From: Kangiellaceae bacterium
GTDB lineage: Bacteria > Pseudomonadota > Gammaproteobacteria > Enterobacterales > Kangiellaceae
Length of the DNA stretch: 64,000 nucleotides
Assembly (NCBI GenBank): GCA_026196875.1
Contig: JAPHTP010000013.1
Location: 1-64,000 of the forward strand
Reading direction: 5' to 3'
Made by a program: the position numbers and the translations under genes. Below are positions 1-8,566 of the stretch, piece by piece. Each line of letters opens with the position of its first letter. The stretch's first letter is position 1. The notes beneath the pieces were generated by a model. The model made no database searches, had not been told where the DNA came from, and saw nothing but the letters and a program-made list of their open reading frames with translations.

Positions 1-100
1 ATTTTGTATAGCTGTAGTAATTTAGTTTAGTTGTGAGTTAAGGCGGTTAATTAACCGCCTTAACTCACAACTAAACTAAATTACTACAGCTATACAAAAT
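1..100. repeat. Perfect 100-bp palindrome at window edge
   Basis: Bases 1-50 are the exact reverse complement of bases 51-100, with no spacer and no mismatch. The centre (41-60) reads ggcggttaattaaccgcc plus flanking bases and alone could act as a terminator for the gene that ends at 110 on the minus strand. A 50-bp perfect arm is far longer than a terminator needs, and it begins exactly at the window edge. A fold-back artefact at a contig end, or the visible half of a longer inverted duplication, are both possible. Confidence 0.9.
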
Positions 101-109
101 AATTAAAAC

Positions 110-742
110 CTAGTTTTCGGTTTCTTCTTCAGTCACAATTTCGATAACTTTGTGAAGCTGTCCGTGATCACCTTTCACTTCGATATCAAAAGTTCCTTTA
201 TTATCGCTTATCCATTCAATTACTTTTTTACCGTCTGTTTCAATATTATCTGAGCTAAATACGAAAATATTGTCATTTGAGAAAGTCACTTTTTTATCGA
301 TCCCTGCTGCCGCAAATCCATCGCGAATGATTTGTTTTTGATTGTCATCTAGATCCACGCCTGAAACTCGGATGGAATCTTCTGTCATATGATGCAGTGG
401 CATTGAACGATGAAGCTTTGCAGCCAAGTTTGCTCCGGAAATTGGAATGTCGATGTCCTTACCGTCAACATTGATCTTGGTTCCTTTGTCGGTTTTTGCA
501 ACAACAACTTCTTTACCGCTTTGAGTGGTGAATGTTTTTGTTTCACCAACTTCCATCTCTTCTAAAACAAAAACATCTTCTGAACCATTAATGTTCAAAT
601 CGACAACAGCATCTTCATCACCAGATTTATCAACTTTGACCATCACCTTATGAACCTTGGTTTCAAAAGCAACAACCGACATGCTTCCCATTGCGGTAGC
701 ACCCAACAGCATTGCAGCTAACGTACGTCTTACTAATTTCAT
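110..742 (-). CDS. Hypothetical exported protein, ~210 aa
   Basis: I do not recognise the family. The open frame runs further upstream to 880, but the start at 742 gives a clean Sec signal peptide (MKLVRRTLAAMLLGATAMGS, cleavage probably after SVVA) and sits behind a GGAGAAAACA ribosome site, so I chose it. The mature part is acidic, with alternating beta-like stretches rich in Asp, Gly and Val (HKVMVKVDKSGDEDAVVDL). It has a region near residue 120 with HRSMPLHH. A periplasmic location is likely; no catalytic motif is visible. It is transcribed toward the palindrome at 1-100, which may terminate it. Confidence 0.7.
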   Translation of the reverse strand: MKLVRRTLAAMLLGATAMGSMSVVAFETKVHKVMVKVDKSGDEDAVVDLNINGSEDVFVLEEMEVGETKTFTTQSGKEVVVAKTDKGTKINVDGKDIDIPISGANLAAKLHRSMPLHHMTEDSIRVSGVDLDDNQKQIIRDGFAAAGIDKKVTFSNDNIFVFSSDNIETDGKKVIEWISDNKGTFDIEVKGDHGQLHKVIEIVTEEETEN

Positions 743-1347
743 TGTTTTCTCCATGTTTAATTTAAAATAAAAATCACATTTCTGATTAAGACAAGACAAG
801 TAACGTGCCAACTTTATAATCTCCTTATTTTTCAAAGAGTTAGTAATTCCTTGCAATAACATGTCAGAAATTGATAACAAGAATTTCCTGATATCAGGAG
901 CCTGGTCTTGAAAAAAGGAGCATTCAGGTGGTTGCTAGAATTTCAAACATCAAATATTTTGACTTGGCTTGTGCGTTGCACCACTGAGATATTTAATTCT
1001 TTTGAGATTCTTTCTTTGTACTCAATAAGCCTTGATTACTCTAACCCTCTGTTATCTGGTACGTTTTTACCACTTAGTGTTTTTCCGAACAACGGGTTAA
1101 AAAACGCTCAAAGCAATCTCCCATTGTTATAAAAAACAACAAGTTAAATTAAACTTGCAGGTCTGTGGACGGAGGTCTAATGTCAAACATTGGAATACTC
1201 TGACTATTTTTTGCTCAGAGTTTTCCGGTAAGTCGTATCGCGCTACGGACGCGATTGCAGTCATGACATGGTTGACTAGCGAGACAAACGCTAATCAGCC
1301 TGACAATAAAAACCCGACAGAAGCATTCGACTTTGGAGGAGACAACA
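743..1347. other. Intergenic region between divergent genes
   Basis: About 600 bp separate the divergent genes at 110-742 and 1348-2763. A perfect 14-bp palindrome, tcctgatatcagga, lies at 886-899 and could be an operator. Short open frames at 908-1132 and 1155-1382 show no ribosome site and no protein-like composition, so I do not call them. Nothing else recognisable. Confidence 0.5.
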
Positions 1348-2763
1348 ATGATATCCAGGCCATTCAACCTCAGTTCACTTAAAAGCCTTGCAGCAATCGG
1401 TCTTTTAAGTTTTTCTTTATCCGCCTCTGCTGAATTAGGAGATTATGGATTTTGGCAGACCTTGAAGAACCTATTTTCGCCAATGGGTCCTGACAACCCC
1501 GTTACTACGGAGCAGGCAAACGCCAATCAGTATCCCTTGCTTTCCAATCCAGGAGGATTTAACGACGGCTTTTCGCCCGGTGGTTATTTATCTTGGCAGG
1601 CAGTGCAATTGGATCCATCAACAGGCGCAATTTGCGGTAATGGTTCGCCTTATAAATTTTTTGTTAACCGAGTTGCCCACTCGAGTAATACTATCATTTA
1701 CATGGAGGGCGGAGGCGCCTGCTGGGATTATGAAAGTTGTACCGGACAAACTGGCATTCGAGGCGCGAGAAACCCGAATGGGATCCCTGACGATTATATG
1801 AGTCTGTTAAACCCCGGCGCCAGCTTAGTAAGTCCTTTGGTATTCCGACTTCATCCTTGGACGTCAACAAAGTCTCAGAATTGGAATATGGTTTATGTTC
1901 CATACTGCACCGGCGATACCTACACAGGTGACAAGGTTGCACTCTATGAAGATCCAAGTGGTCAAGGAGATCCACTGGTCTGGTACCATAACGGCACTAA
2001 GAATCTACGCTCAGTGGTTTCCTGGCTCAAAAATAACCTTCAACGTCCTGCTCAAATGCTGGTAGCTGGGTGTAGCGCCGGAAGTACAGGAACCTTGGCT
2101 AACTACTACCCGATCCGACGCGATATGGAGCCAACCAAAGGATTCTTGTTAAATGATTCAGGACCAATCTATCCCGCGCCTCGTTCAGGAGCAGATTCAG
2201 ACTATCCTTCGAAAAGGCTGCACGAAAAGATTCGTGATGCGTGGGGGCTCGATCAAAATGGTAATGGACCGGTTCCTTATTTAGCCAATGAACTTACCGG
2301 ATTTGATATTAATGATATGGGGACTCTATATCGAGGCTTGGCGCAGCAATACCCATCCGATCGCATGGGCCAAACGCATTTTTGGCAGGACTTAAATTAT
2401 TCTTCCTATTCTTATGAAAGATTCTACGATGATATAAATAGTGATCCAGACCAAGAAAGTCGTCATCAGAAAATTCATGCCAAATGGCACCAGGATACCA
2501 ACAACCTGAAAACTGAGCTTGAAGGATATGACAATTGGGGCTACTTCTTCCCCCACTTTCGTGATGTGAACGAGAGCCATTGTACAACAATCATTGAATT
2601 TGCTAATTCCGAAATTCAGGAGCAAAACCTGGAACTCGATGATTTTGTCAATAACTTGCTCAACGGCAGCGGCTCGGTAATGCAGGCTTCAGAAACCGAT
2701 ACAGTAAGTGACTATCAAAAAGGATTTAACTTCTTATATTGGCTACTCGGCCAATTGCTTTAA
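1348..2763 (+). CDS. Pectin acetylesterase/Notum-like secreted hydrolase
   Basis: A 471-residue alpha/beta hydrolase of the pectinacetylesterase (PAE/Notum) family. These remove acyl groups from polysaccharides or other carboxylesters outside the cell. A Sec signal peptide ends near SLSASA. The family motif GGGACWDYESC lies around residue 120, the position of the oxyanion hole. The nucleophile elbow GCSAGSTG lies around residue 240, with Ser about 242. A TTG codon 15 bp upstream keeps the frame open, but ATG 1348 follows GGAGGAGACAACA and is preferred. A ~10-bp inverted repeat follows the stop. The substrate cannot be told from sequence; no pectin-degradation genes are nearby. Confidence 0.85.
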   Translation: MISRPFNLSSLKSLAAIGLLSFSLSASAELGDYGFWQTLKNLFSPMGPDNPVTTEQANANQYPLLSNPGGFNDGFSPGGYLSWQAVQLDPSTGAICGNGSPYKFFVNRVAHSSNTIIYMEGGGACWDYESCTGQTGIRGARNPNGIPDDYMSLLNPGASLVSPLVFRLHPWTSTKSQNWNMVYVPYCTGDTYTGDKVALYEDPSGQGDPLVWYHNGTKNLRSVVSWLKNNLQRPAQMLVAGCSAGSTGTLANYYPIRRDMEPTKGFLLNDSGPIYPAPRSGADSDYPSKRLHEKIRDAWGLDQNGNGPVPYLANELTGFDINDMGTLYRGLAQQYPSDRMGQTHFWQDLNYSSYSYERFYDDINSDPDQESRHQKIHAKWHQDTNNLKTELEGYDNWGYFFPHFRDVNESHCTTIIEFANSEIQEQNLELDDFVNNLLNGSGSVMQASETDTVSDYQKGFNFLYWLLGQLL

Positions 2764-2777
2764 ACACCTTATGCCTA

Positions 2778-2817
2778 TTTCTCTTCCTTCGGAATCTCCC
2801 TACCGGGGGAAGAGAAA
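2778..2817. other. Hairpin between convergent genes
   Basis: Arms tttctcttcc (2778-2787) and ggaagagaaa (2808-2817) are perfectly complementary around a 20-nt loop. No clear T-run follows on either strand, so this is a possible weak or Rho-aided terminator for the hydrolase gene. Confidence 0.4.
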
Positions 2818-2868
2818 ATAAAGTGCTTAAGCCTGCCAGCCGTATTCGATTTATCTTCTCCTGAATAG

Positions 2869-3624
2869 TTATTTATTCAAACTGTCGGTAACAAACTCAC
2901 CGATCAAATTCCAATCCATTCCATTTCCCCAACCTGCTCCGTGGTCACTTGTAATCCGCTTATGGGAATTTTGGCCAATCCGGTGCTCGCCAAATGATAG
3001 TAGTGAAAGAATTTCGGCGGGTCGTAAATGCTCACTAGCCCACGATAGCGGAGAATTACCAAGCGCGTCTTTCGCTTCTTTATCCGCCCCCTTATCCAGC
3101 AAGTACTTTATTGTGTCCTTATCAGCGTAAGCTGCCGCACGGTGAAGCGGCGTCTCTCCCTTCGTTCTCACATCTCGCATAAAGGCACCGGTTTCCTTAT
3201 CGGGAATGGTTCGAGCGTTAAGGTCCGCACCATTTTCCACAAGCAGCTTAACCACATATATAAAATAAGGTCTGCCTGCCTTAGCCAAAGCATTATGCAA
3301 AGCGGTTTCATCAGTTTCTATAACCTTAGCTTTGGCACTTGCGCCTTGTGTGAGTAAAAAATCAACCATCTTCCAGTGCCCAAAAAAAGCAGCGTTACAT
3401 AGTTCTTGGTTAACATCGGTTGAACTTAGATCGCCGCCCGCTTTGATGATAGCTTTCATAGCAGTGACATCATTGTAATAAACAAACCACTGCAATAAAG
3501 TGACCTGTCCTTGGCTAATTAATGATTGCCAATCGGGCAGCTCAAGAAGCTCAAACACAAGATCGGTTCGACCTTGGCTGATTCGTGTAAGGATTTCAGA
3601 TTTAGTCATTTTAGGTTTGCTCAT
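2869..3624 (-). CDS. Ankyrin-repeat protein
   Basis: 251 residues with no signal peptide, so probably cytoplasmic. At least four ankyrin-type repeats can be seen: around residues 45-75 (VTAMKAIIKAGGDL), 78-110 (ELCNAAFFGHWKMVDFLLTQGA), 115-150 (VKLLVENGADLNAR) and 165-200 (GETPLHRAAAYADKDTI, then YLLDKGADKEAKDALGNSP). Ankyrin repeats mediate protein-protein contacts; the partner is unknown. The C-terminal 40 residues are not repeat-like. It stands alone on the minus strand. Confidence 0.85.
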   Translation of the reverse strand: MSKPKMTKSEILTRISQGRTDLVFELLELPDWQSLISQGQVTLLQWFVYYNDVTAMKAIIKAGGDLSSTDVNQELCNAAFFGHWKMVDFLLTQGASAKAKVIETDETALHNALAKAGRPYFIYVVKLLVENGADLNARTIPDKETGAFMRDVRTKGETPLHRAAAYADKDTIKYLLDKGADKEAKDALGNSPLSWASEHLRPAEILSLLSFGEHRIGQNSHKRITSDHGAGWGNGMDWNLIGEFVTDSLNK

Positions 3625-3794
3625 TTCAGATTTACTATTTGAGCTTCGACCCTACATAAAATAGGTTCAGCGGCCCGCAGAAAGTATTGGCAGAGTAAAA
3701 TGAGTATAGCGTGACTAATACTGATTAGTAACTAATAGTGATCTGTAAAAAGTGAATAATTTGCAAACCAAAAATGTTCGGAGCGAGGTACTAT

Positions 3795-4445
3795 TTATCC
3801 CCCGCCATAAACCTCCGAACGTACCTCGGCCAATCTTTTAGCCAGGTATTCATCCCTCGTTAAACCATCAGGATAAGCTTCCATCGACAAAACCTCAGTT
3901 ACTACTTGTTTTTCTTTGTCTTTGTAAGATTTAAATTCGGGTGTCGGGTTATTGATAAATTCTTGATTACGAGCTTCGGCCATTTTTTCGTATTGTTCGA
4001 TAAGTGTCTTACCTTTTGCTTTTGCCGACTCGCGGTCTGGATCGAACTTAAGCAAAGCAAGCTGCAACATTAAACTTTCCGCATGAGAAACTTTTTCCTG
4101 TCGATTAAGTTTTTCAAGCTCTAATTCAAGTTTGCCGATAGTTTCAATTTTAGTTTTATCATCCATAAATTCCGCATTGCTGAAAAAACTACGAAATTCG
4201 GACCGGGTATTAAATAGCGCTTGATACTTTAAATACTGCTCCGCAACACGGTCAGCCGGTAGCATTTCGGAATCGGTTGGGGCTTGGTCTTCCTCCCCAT
4301 CGACTGTCACTGCAGGTTGATACGCTCCATGATCGGCAGGCACGCTTAAATGAGAAGTGAGTTGGTCATTATTATCGAATTGAACGTAAGAGTAAATTAA
4401 AACGGCAGCAATCCCAGCAGCTGCATAACTACTTTTCTTAGTCAT
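3795..4445 (-). CDS. Hypothetical membrane-anchored helical protein
   Basis: About 216 residues. One N-terminal hydrophobic segment (SSYAAAGIAAVLIYSYVQF) is followed by a charged, mostly helical exported part. The start at ATG 4445 is preferred over an in-frame TTG at 4457 because GGGA precedes it. The layout of N-terminal anchor, acidic linker and helical domain (YLKYQALFNTRSEFRSFFSN, then YPDGLTRDEYLAKRLAEVR) resembles lipase-specific foldases (LifO). It is shorter than usual and has no lipase gene beside it, so that is only a suggestion. Confidence 0.65.
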   Translation of the reverse strand: MTKKSSYAAAGIAAVLIYSYVQFDNNDQLTSHLSVPADHGAYQPAVTVDGEEDQAPTDSEMLPADRVAEQYLKYQALFNTRSEFRSFFSNAEFMDDKTKIETIGKLELELEKLNRQEKVSHAESLMLQLALLKFDPDRESAKAKGKTLIEQYEKMAEARNQEFINNPTPEFKSYKDKEKQVVTEVLSMEAYPDGLTRDEYLAKRLAEVRSEVYGGG

Positions 4446-4587
4446 GTATTTTCCCAAAAACCGTTGTTATTTTTTATTTCTTTCCCACCTCCCAAACTAG
4501 CTAAATAATAAGAAATACTCAATCGGATATCTCAATAAATTCTATAATTATTTTTTGATTTCATATAAATGTAACTTTTTAGACTAT

Positions 4588-5187
4588 TCACACTTTGCCG
4601 TCACTAAATGCTTGCTTTATTTTTTCACTTATGACTTGCCAAAGTGCCACACTGCCCTTAGCGATTCGGCCATTTAGCTCGAGAACTTTTTGTTTGGGGA
4701 TGTTATGGGTTCGCCAACTATGAAAGTCACCATGCAAGTTATGCAACAGCGGTGGCACTCGGTCTATTGCTTTGGCAAACTTGGCATCATCACTTTCACC
4801 TTCTTCGAACTCGTACCATAGCGCCATATACTCATCAACGCTATTGTCCGGAAGCAATGAAAGTACGCGCCTGACGCCCCGCGCTTCTTTCTCTTTCGCT
4901 TGCTTGGTTTCGCTTTGATAAATGATGGTATCACCGACATCAATCTCACCTAGATCGTGAATAAGAAGCATTTTTATTACCCGGTCAATATCAACTGGAT
5001 CATCTGCAAAGTCTTTTAACATCAGTGCGGATAGACAAACATGCCAACTATGTTCAGCTGAATTTTCGTAACGCTCAAGCCCTACCGGTCTTGTTTTACG
5101 ATGCACATCTTTGAGCTTTTCTACCTCTACGATAAAATTAAGCACATCCTCTATTTTTTTGTGCACTAAAAATTTATCTTGTGACAA
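4588..5187 (-). CDS. HD-domain phosphohydrolase (YfbR/HDDC2-like)
   Basis: 199 residues of the HD_3 type, close to the YfbR/HDDC2 family of metal-dependent 5'-nucleotidases. Metal ligands can be read in order: His in NSAEHSWHVC (about residue 46), the HD pair in LLIHDLGEIDVGD (about 74-75) and a later Asp in KFAKAIDRVPPLLHNL (about 142). The domain fills the protein, as is normal for the family. Cytoplasmic. The nucleotide substrate is inferred from the family only. It is followed in the same direction by nothing closely spaced, so it is probably monocistronic. Confidence 0.85.
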   Translation of the reverse strand: MSQDKFLVHKKIEDVLNFIVEVEKLKDVHRKTRPVGLERYENSAEHSWHVCLSALMLKDFADDPVDIDRVIKMLLIHDLGEIDVGDTIIYQSETKQAKEKEARGVRRVLSLLPDNSVDEYMALWYEFEEGESDDAKFAKAIDRVPPLLHNLHGDFHSWRTHNIPKQKVLELNGRIAKGSVALWQVISEKIKQAFSDGKV

Positions 5188-5249
5188 AACGAACTCCCTT
5201 AAATTAAAATTGAATCTAAGCTTAGGACTGAGTCAAGCCTCATCTAAAG

Positions 5250-6590
5250 CTAAACAGGCCCTTGTCTATGGCTAAAGTGATTTGAGACAAAATAGAAAAC
5301 CACGCCTAACGCAATAACGATTAGACTAAGCCCCGCCTCAATCGGCCTTTGCATTAACAGGTAAAATAAAGTCCAACCAATTAACAATAAAAACAGAACT
5401 GGTGGCAAAGGATAAAGCCAGGTTTTGTAAGGTCGTGGTAAATCGGGTTGACGATAACGTAAAATGAAAATTCCCAAAACAGCAAAAAAGTTATTGAGTG
5501 CCAAAGCAAATCCAGAAAAAACCAAAATCGACTCGAAAGTCGACGTCACCACAAAAATAATGGCAAGTCCCGACTGAAAATAGATCGCCCTTGAAGGAAT
5601 GTTCGATTGATTGACTTTAGCCAACCATTTAAAGATCGCAAAGTCTTCACCGATAACTTGTAAGACTCTCGGACCAGCTAATGTCATCGCGCTCACCGTT
5701 GAAACCAACAGCAGTGACATGGTCACACCAACAAAAGCTGCCGCAGTTTCACCAAATACCGATAATGCCACAATATAGCCGACTTCCACTTTACCAACCA
5801 TCTGTTCAATAGGTGTCGTGTAGAGAAAAATGAAGTTCAGCAGCACGTAACTGAGCAAAACTAATCCAGTCCCTATAAACAGAATTTTGGGTAAATTAGT
5901 CTGAGGTGAATCCAACTCACTGCTTAAATAGGTCGCAGCGTTCCAGCCGTTGTAAGCATAGCTTACGTAAATTAATGATACCGCGAATGCTCCGCTCAGA
6001 ATTGATTCTCTGTCTGCCGATTGAGGCAGAAAGCTAATAGTCTGAGGCTGCTCTACTAAGAAAAAAGCGGCGATACAAAAAATACCAATCAATAATAACT
6101 TGAGCAAAGTAAACAACCATTGCAGCCCGGCACTATTTTTTCTGGTTCCCGCGTGCACCACAGTTAGAGCAACAATCAATCCAACCGCAAGCATATTGGT
6201 ATCTAACCAATCATAGATAGATGTTAGATAAGCCCCGAAGGTGATCGCGGCCAGAGCTACCGGAGCAGCAAAACCAACTGTCGAGGAAATCCAACCTGAG
6301 ACAAATCCTGCAACCGGGTGATAACAGTGGGTTAAGAAGTTATATTCTCCTCCACTGCGCGGCAATGCTGAGCCAAGTTCTGCGTAAGTTAATGCTCCGC
6401 ATAAGGCGGTAACACCACCGACAACCCACAGCATCAGTAGAGCAAACCCAGATTGAATATCGATTAATTGGAATCCGAGACTAGTAAAAACGCCGGTCCC
6501 AATCATATTTGCTACAACCACCGCAATTGCTGTTTTGTTGTCAAACTTACCGATATCTGAAACGGCGGCCTTGTCGGAAGAAGCGGTAAT
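5250..6590 (-). CDS. APC-superfamily amino-acid permease, probable ATT start
   Basis: A 12-helix amino acid/polyamine permease. Helix 1 carries the family signature VVANMIGTGVFTSLGF. The first ordinary start codon in frame is GTG at 6521, but it falls inside transmembrane helix 1 and has no ribosome site, so it would remove half the helix. The frame stays open upstream to a stop at 6633-6635 and contains no ATG, GTG or TTG there. ATT at 6588-6590 is preceded by AAGGA with a 7-nt spacer and gives a plausible cytoplasmic N-terminus (ITASSDKAAVSDIGKFDNKT). I therefore place the start there. The substrate is unknown. Confidence 0.8.
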   Translation of the reverse strand: MTASSDKAAVSDIGKFDNKTAIAVVVANMIGTGVFTSLGFQLIDIQSGFALLMLWVVGGVTALCGALTYAELGSALPRSGGEYNFLTHCYHPVAGFVSGWISSTVGFAAPVALAAITFGAYLTSIYDWLDTNMLAVGLIVALTVVHAGTRKNSAGLQWLFTLLKLLLIGIFCIAAFFLVEQPQTISFLPQSADRESILSGAFAVSLIYVSYAYNGWNAATYLSSELDSPQTNLPKILFIGTGLVLLSYVLLNFIFLYTTPIEQMVGKVEVGYIVALSVFGETAAAFVGVTMSLLLVSTVSAMTLAGPRVLQVIGEDFAIFKWLAKVNQSNIPSRAIYFQSGLAIIFVVTSTFESILVFSGFALALNNFFAVLGIFILRYRQPDLPRPYKTWLYPLPPVLFLLLIGWTLFYLLMQRPIEAGLSLIVIALGVVFYFVSNHFSHRQGPV

Positions 6591-6760
6591 GGGTGATTCC
6601 TTAATTATTGAATTTATTAATTTTGTGTAGCATTACATACGCTACGAGATAACTCAAACCACTACCAAGCAATTTCGTCCCTCTGGCTTGGTACTTATTT
6701 GTTTGTTTTGTTATAACTCCCCACAAGATAGAAATAAAGAACACCGTTTAGGGAAGAAAT

Positions 6761-7285
6761 ATGAACAAGGTAAAATTTAAGATCGCGTTACTCGGCGCCA
6801 TCTCATCATTGATAGCCGTATCATTAGGCGGGATAGCTTTGGCAAACCCGAATCAACCATGCCAAAAGGAAGAATACCGTCAATTCGACTTCTGGATTGG
6901 AAACTGGGGCGTCTATGATGCTAAAGACACGCTGGTTGGACACAACAAAATCTTTCCTATTCTTGAAGGTTGCGCGCTATCTGAAAACTGGACAAGCGCA
7001 AAAGGCAACCTAGGCGTTAGCTATAATTTTTATGATGCTGCTGAGAAAAAATGGCATCAAACATGGATTGATCAGTCTGGTGGCTCACTTTACCTGGATG
7101 GTGAATTTAAAAATGGCAAAATGGTGTTAAGTGGTTATCGACCAGGAAAAGATGGCGACCAAGTTCTACATAAGATCACTTGGACACCGCTCAAAGACGG
7201 CCGAGTTAAACAACACTGGAGGGCATCTAAGGATAAAGGCCAAAAGTGGAACGATGTTTTTGTTGGGTTTTACAAGAAGAAATAA
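6761..7285 (+). CDS. DUF1579-like secreted protein
   Basis: 174 residues with an N-terminal signal peptide (cleavage probably after GGIALA). The mature part follows the DUF1579 pattern: FDFWIGNWGVYDAKDTLVGH near the start, SYNFYDAAEKKWHQTWIDQS in the middle, and a beta-rich lipocalin-like end (ITWTPLKDGRVKQHWRASKD). The family has no settled function; a ligand-binding beta-barrel is the usual idea. The start follows AGGGAAGAAAT. A strong terminator hairpin lies just downstream at 7321-7350. Confidence 0.75.
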   Translation: MNKVKFKIALLGAISSLIAVSLGGIALANPNQPCQKEEYRQFDFWIGNWGVYDAKDTLVGHNKIFPILEGCALSENWTSAKGNLGVSYNFYDAAEKKWHQTWIDQSGGSLYLDGEFKNGKMVLSGYRPGKDGDQVLHKITWTPLKDGRVKQHWRASKDKGQKWNDVFVGFYKKK

Positions 7286-7320
7286 GTTCTTATACCGGGC
7301 GTAAATACTATGTGTAACTA

Positions 7321-7350
7321 ATAACCGTAAGCCTTTACGGTTATATTTTT
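7321..7350 (+). terminator. Rho-independent terminator
   Basis: Perfect 10-bp stem ataaccgtaa/ttacggttat with a 4-nt loop, followed by attttt. It lies 35 bp after the DUF1579-like gene. Confidence 0.8.
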
Positions 7351-7388
7351 GTATTGATATGTCATCGCTTTCTGCCAGTCGTTTATTA

Positions 7389-8099
7389 TCAATCGTTCAT
7401 TAATAAGTAGTCTTGAATAGCTTCTTTCCAAGCTCTGTAACCGTTTGCATTCAAATGGACTCCATCCTCGGTAAAGTCAGATTTTACCGCTCCATTGGCA
7501 GTTAGTGATTTATTAAGATCTATGTAGACTACTTTATTTTTTTGGTCCGCCAGAGACTTTAGTCTTTCATTTAGCCTATCTATTGAGTTGTTAAATTTTT
7601 CCCCTCTTGTTCCTACGTTTAAAGTTGATTGCACATATACATTAAAATCATTAGCTAGTAGCGTAACTATGATTTTTTGGTAATTATCAAAAACCGAGTC
7701 AAAGGAAGCAACTTTGCTAAAGTCATTAACTCCAACCATTATAAATGCCTTATTTGCTTTGGTAGAGATAATGCTATCCATTCTTTCTAAAACGCCATCG
7801 GAAGTATCTCCACCTATACCTCTGTTCGCAATTCTATAATTTGGAAATATATCTTCCCAGTCAGCATCTTCAGTAATACTGTCCCCGATAAAAACAATAT
7901 CGTAACAGCACCGACCGAACTCTTCGAAAAGTGACGTTTTATGAAGATATCGAGCAGAACGTGGTTCACTTTTTCCGATAAAAGTGTTTTTCGCTAGAAG
8001 TACAAGGTCATAGGGAAATATTCTATATTGAACAGTTACAACTCCATAGGTAAATGAAATAAAAGAGAATATTAAAATTAAACACAATACACGTTTCAT
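7389..8099 (-). CDS. SGNH/GDSL-type esterase
   Basis: 236 residues. Block I VFIGDSITEDADW (Ser about residue 73), the Gly of block II in NRGIGGDTSDGV, the Asn of block III in MVGVNDFSK and the catalytic DGVHLNANGY near the C-terminus are all present, so the SGNH catalytic set is intact. An N-terminal hydrophobic stretch (VLCLILIFSFISFTYGVVTV) is either a signal peptide or a membrane anchor, placing the enzyme outside the cytoplasm. Substrate (lipid, acylated sugar or peptide thioester) cannot be assigned. It looks monocistronic. Confidence 0.88.
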   Translation of the reverse strand: MKRVLCLILIFSFISFTYGVVTVQYRIFPYDLVLLAKNTFIGKSEPRSARYLHKTSLFEEFGRCCYDIVFIGDSITEDADWEDIFPNYRIANRGIGGDTSDGVLERMDSIISTKANKAFIMVGVNDFSKVASFDSVFDNYQKIIVTLLANDFNVYVQSTLNVGTRGEKFNNSIDRLNERLKSLADQKNKVVYIDLNKSLTANGAVKSDFTEDGVHLNANGYRAWKEAIQDYLLMND

Positions 8100-8566
8100 A
8101 TTTCTTGCTTAATGATTGAATTAAGGGGGTTATGCTCGTTAAATACTGCAAACTACATTAGCAATAAGGATTGCATTACCGCTATTTTTTATTCATTGAA
8201 TTCAACAGTTTTTAGCGACTGCTGAAAACGTAAGGTTGGTATTATAAGAGACTAAACGGATACAATGCTAGCCTTAACCGTGTTCATGGTCATTGATTAA
8301 GTCAATCAAGAAAAGTGTTCGTCCATATGACGACAACTTTGCCATCATGATAAATGACAGCTTTAAAAGTTGTCATCATATACCTGTCATAGTTAACTCA
8401 ATCCATTGAATAAGCGTTGATTTAGGTAAACCCATTAAAAAATCTAATCATGTTAATAATTTCTATTTGCTTGTATCTCTTTCACTTTTGAGAAAAATGA
8501 ATATCGCGTCAGTAATTTTTTTTCGCAACAACTTTAATTCATATTTTCAGTATTGGAGATTGTACG
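8100..8566. other. 467-bp intergenic region with an imperfect hairpin
   Basis: This lies upstream of the divergent genes at 7389-8099 and 8567-9538. Arms at 8325-8340 (atatgacgacaacttt) and 8366-8381 (aaagttgtcatcatat) pair over 16 bp with one G-T pair around a 25-nt loop. No open frame of note. The structure could be a regulatory leader or an operator for the gene at 8567. Confidence 0.5.

Noticed and set aside
908-1382. Two short plus-strand open frames upstream of the hydrolase gene
   Set aside because: No ribosome site, no signal or domain, composition unlike neighbouring genes; the second runs into the hydrolase gene in another frame.
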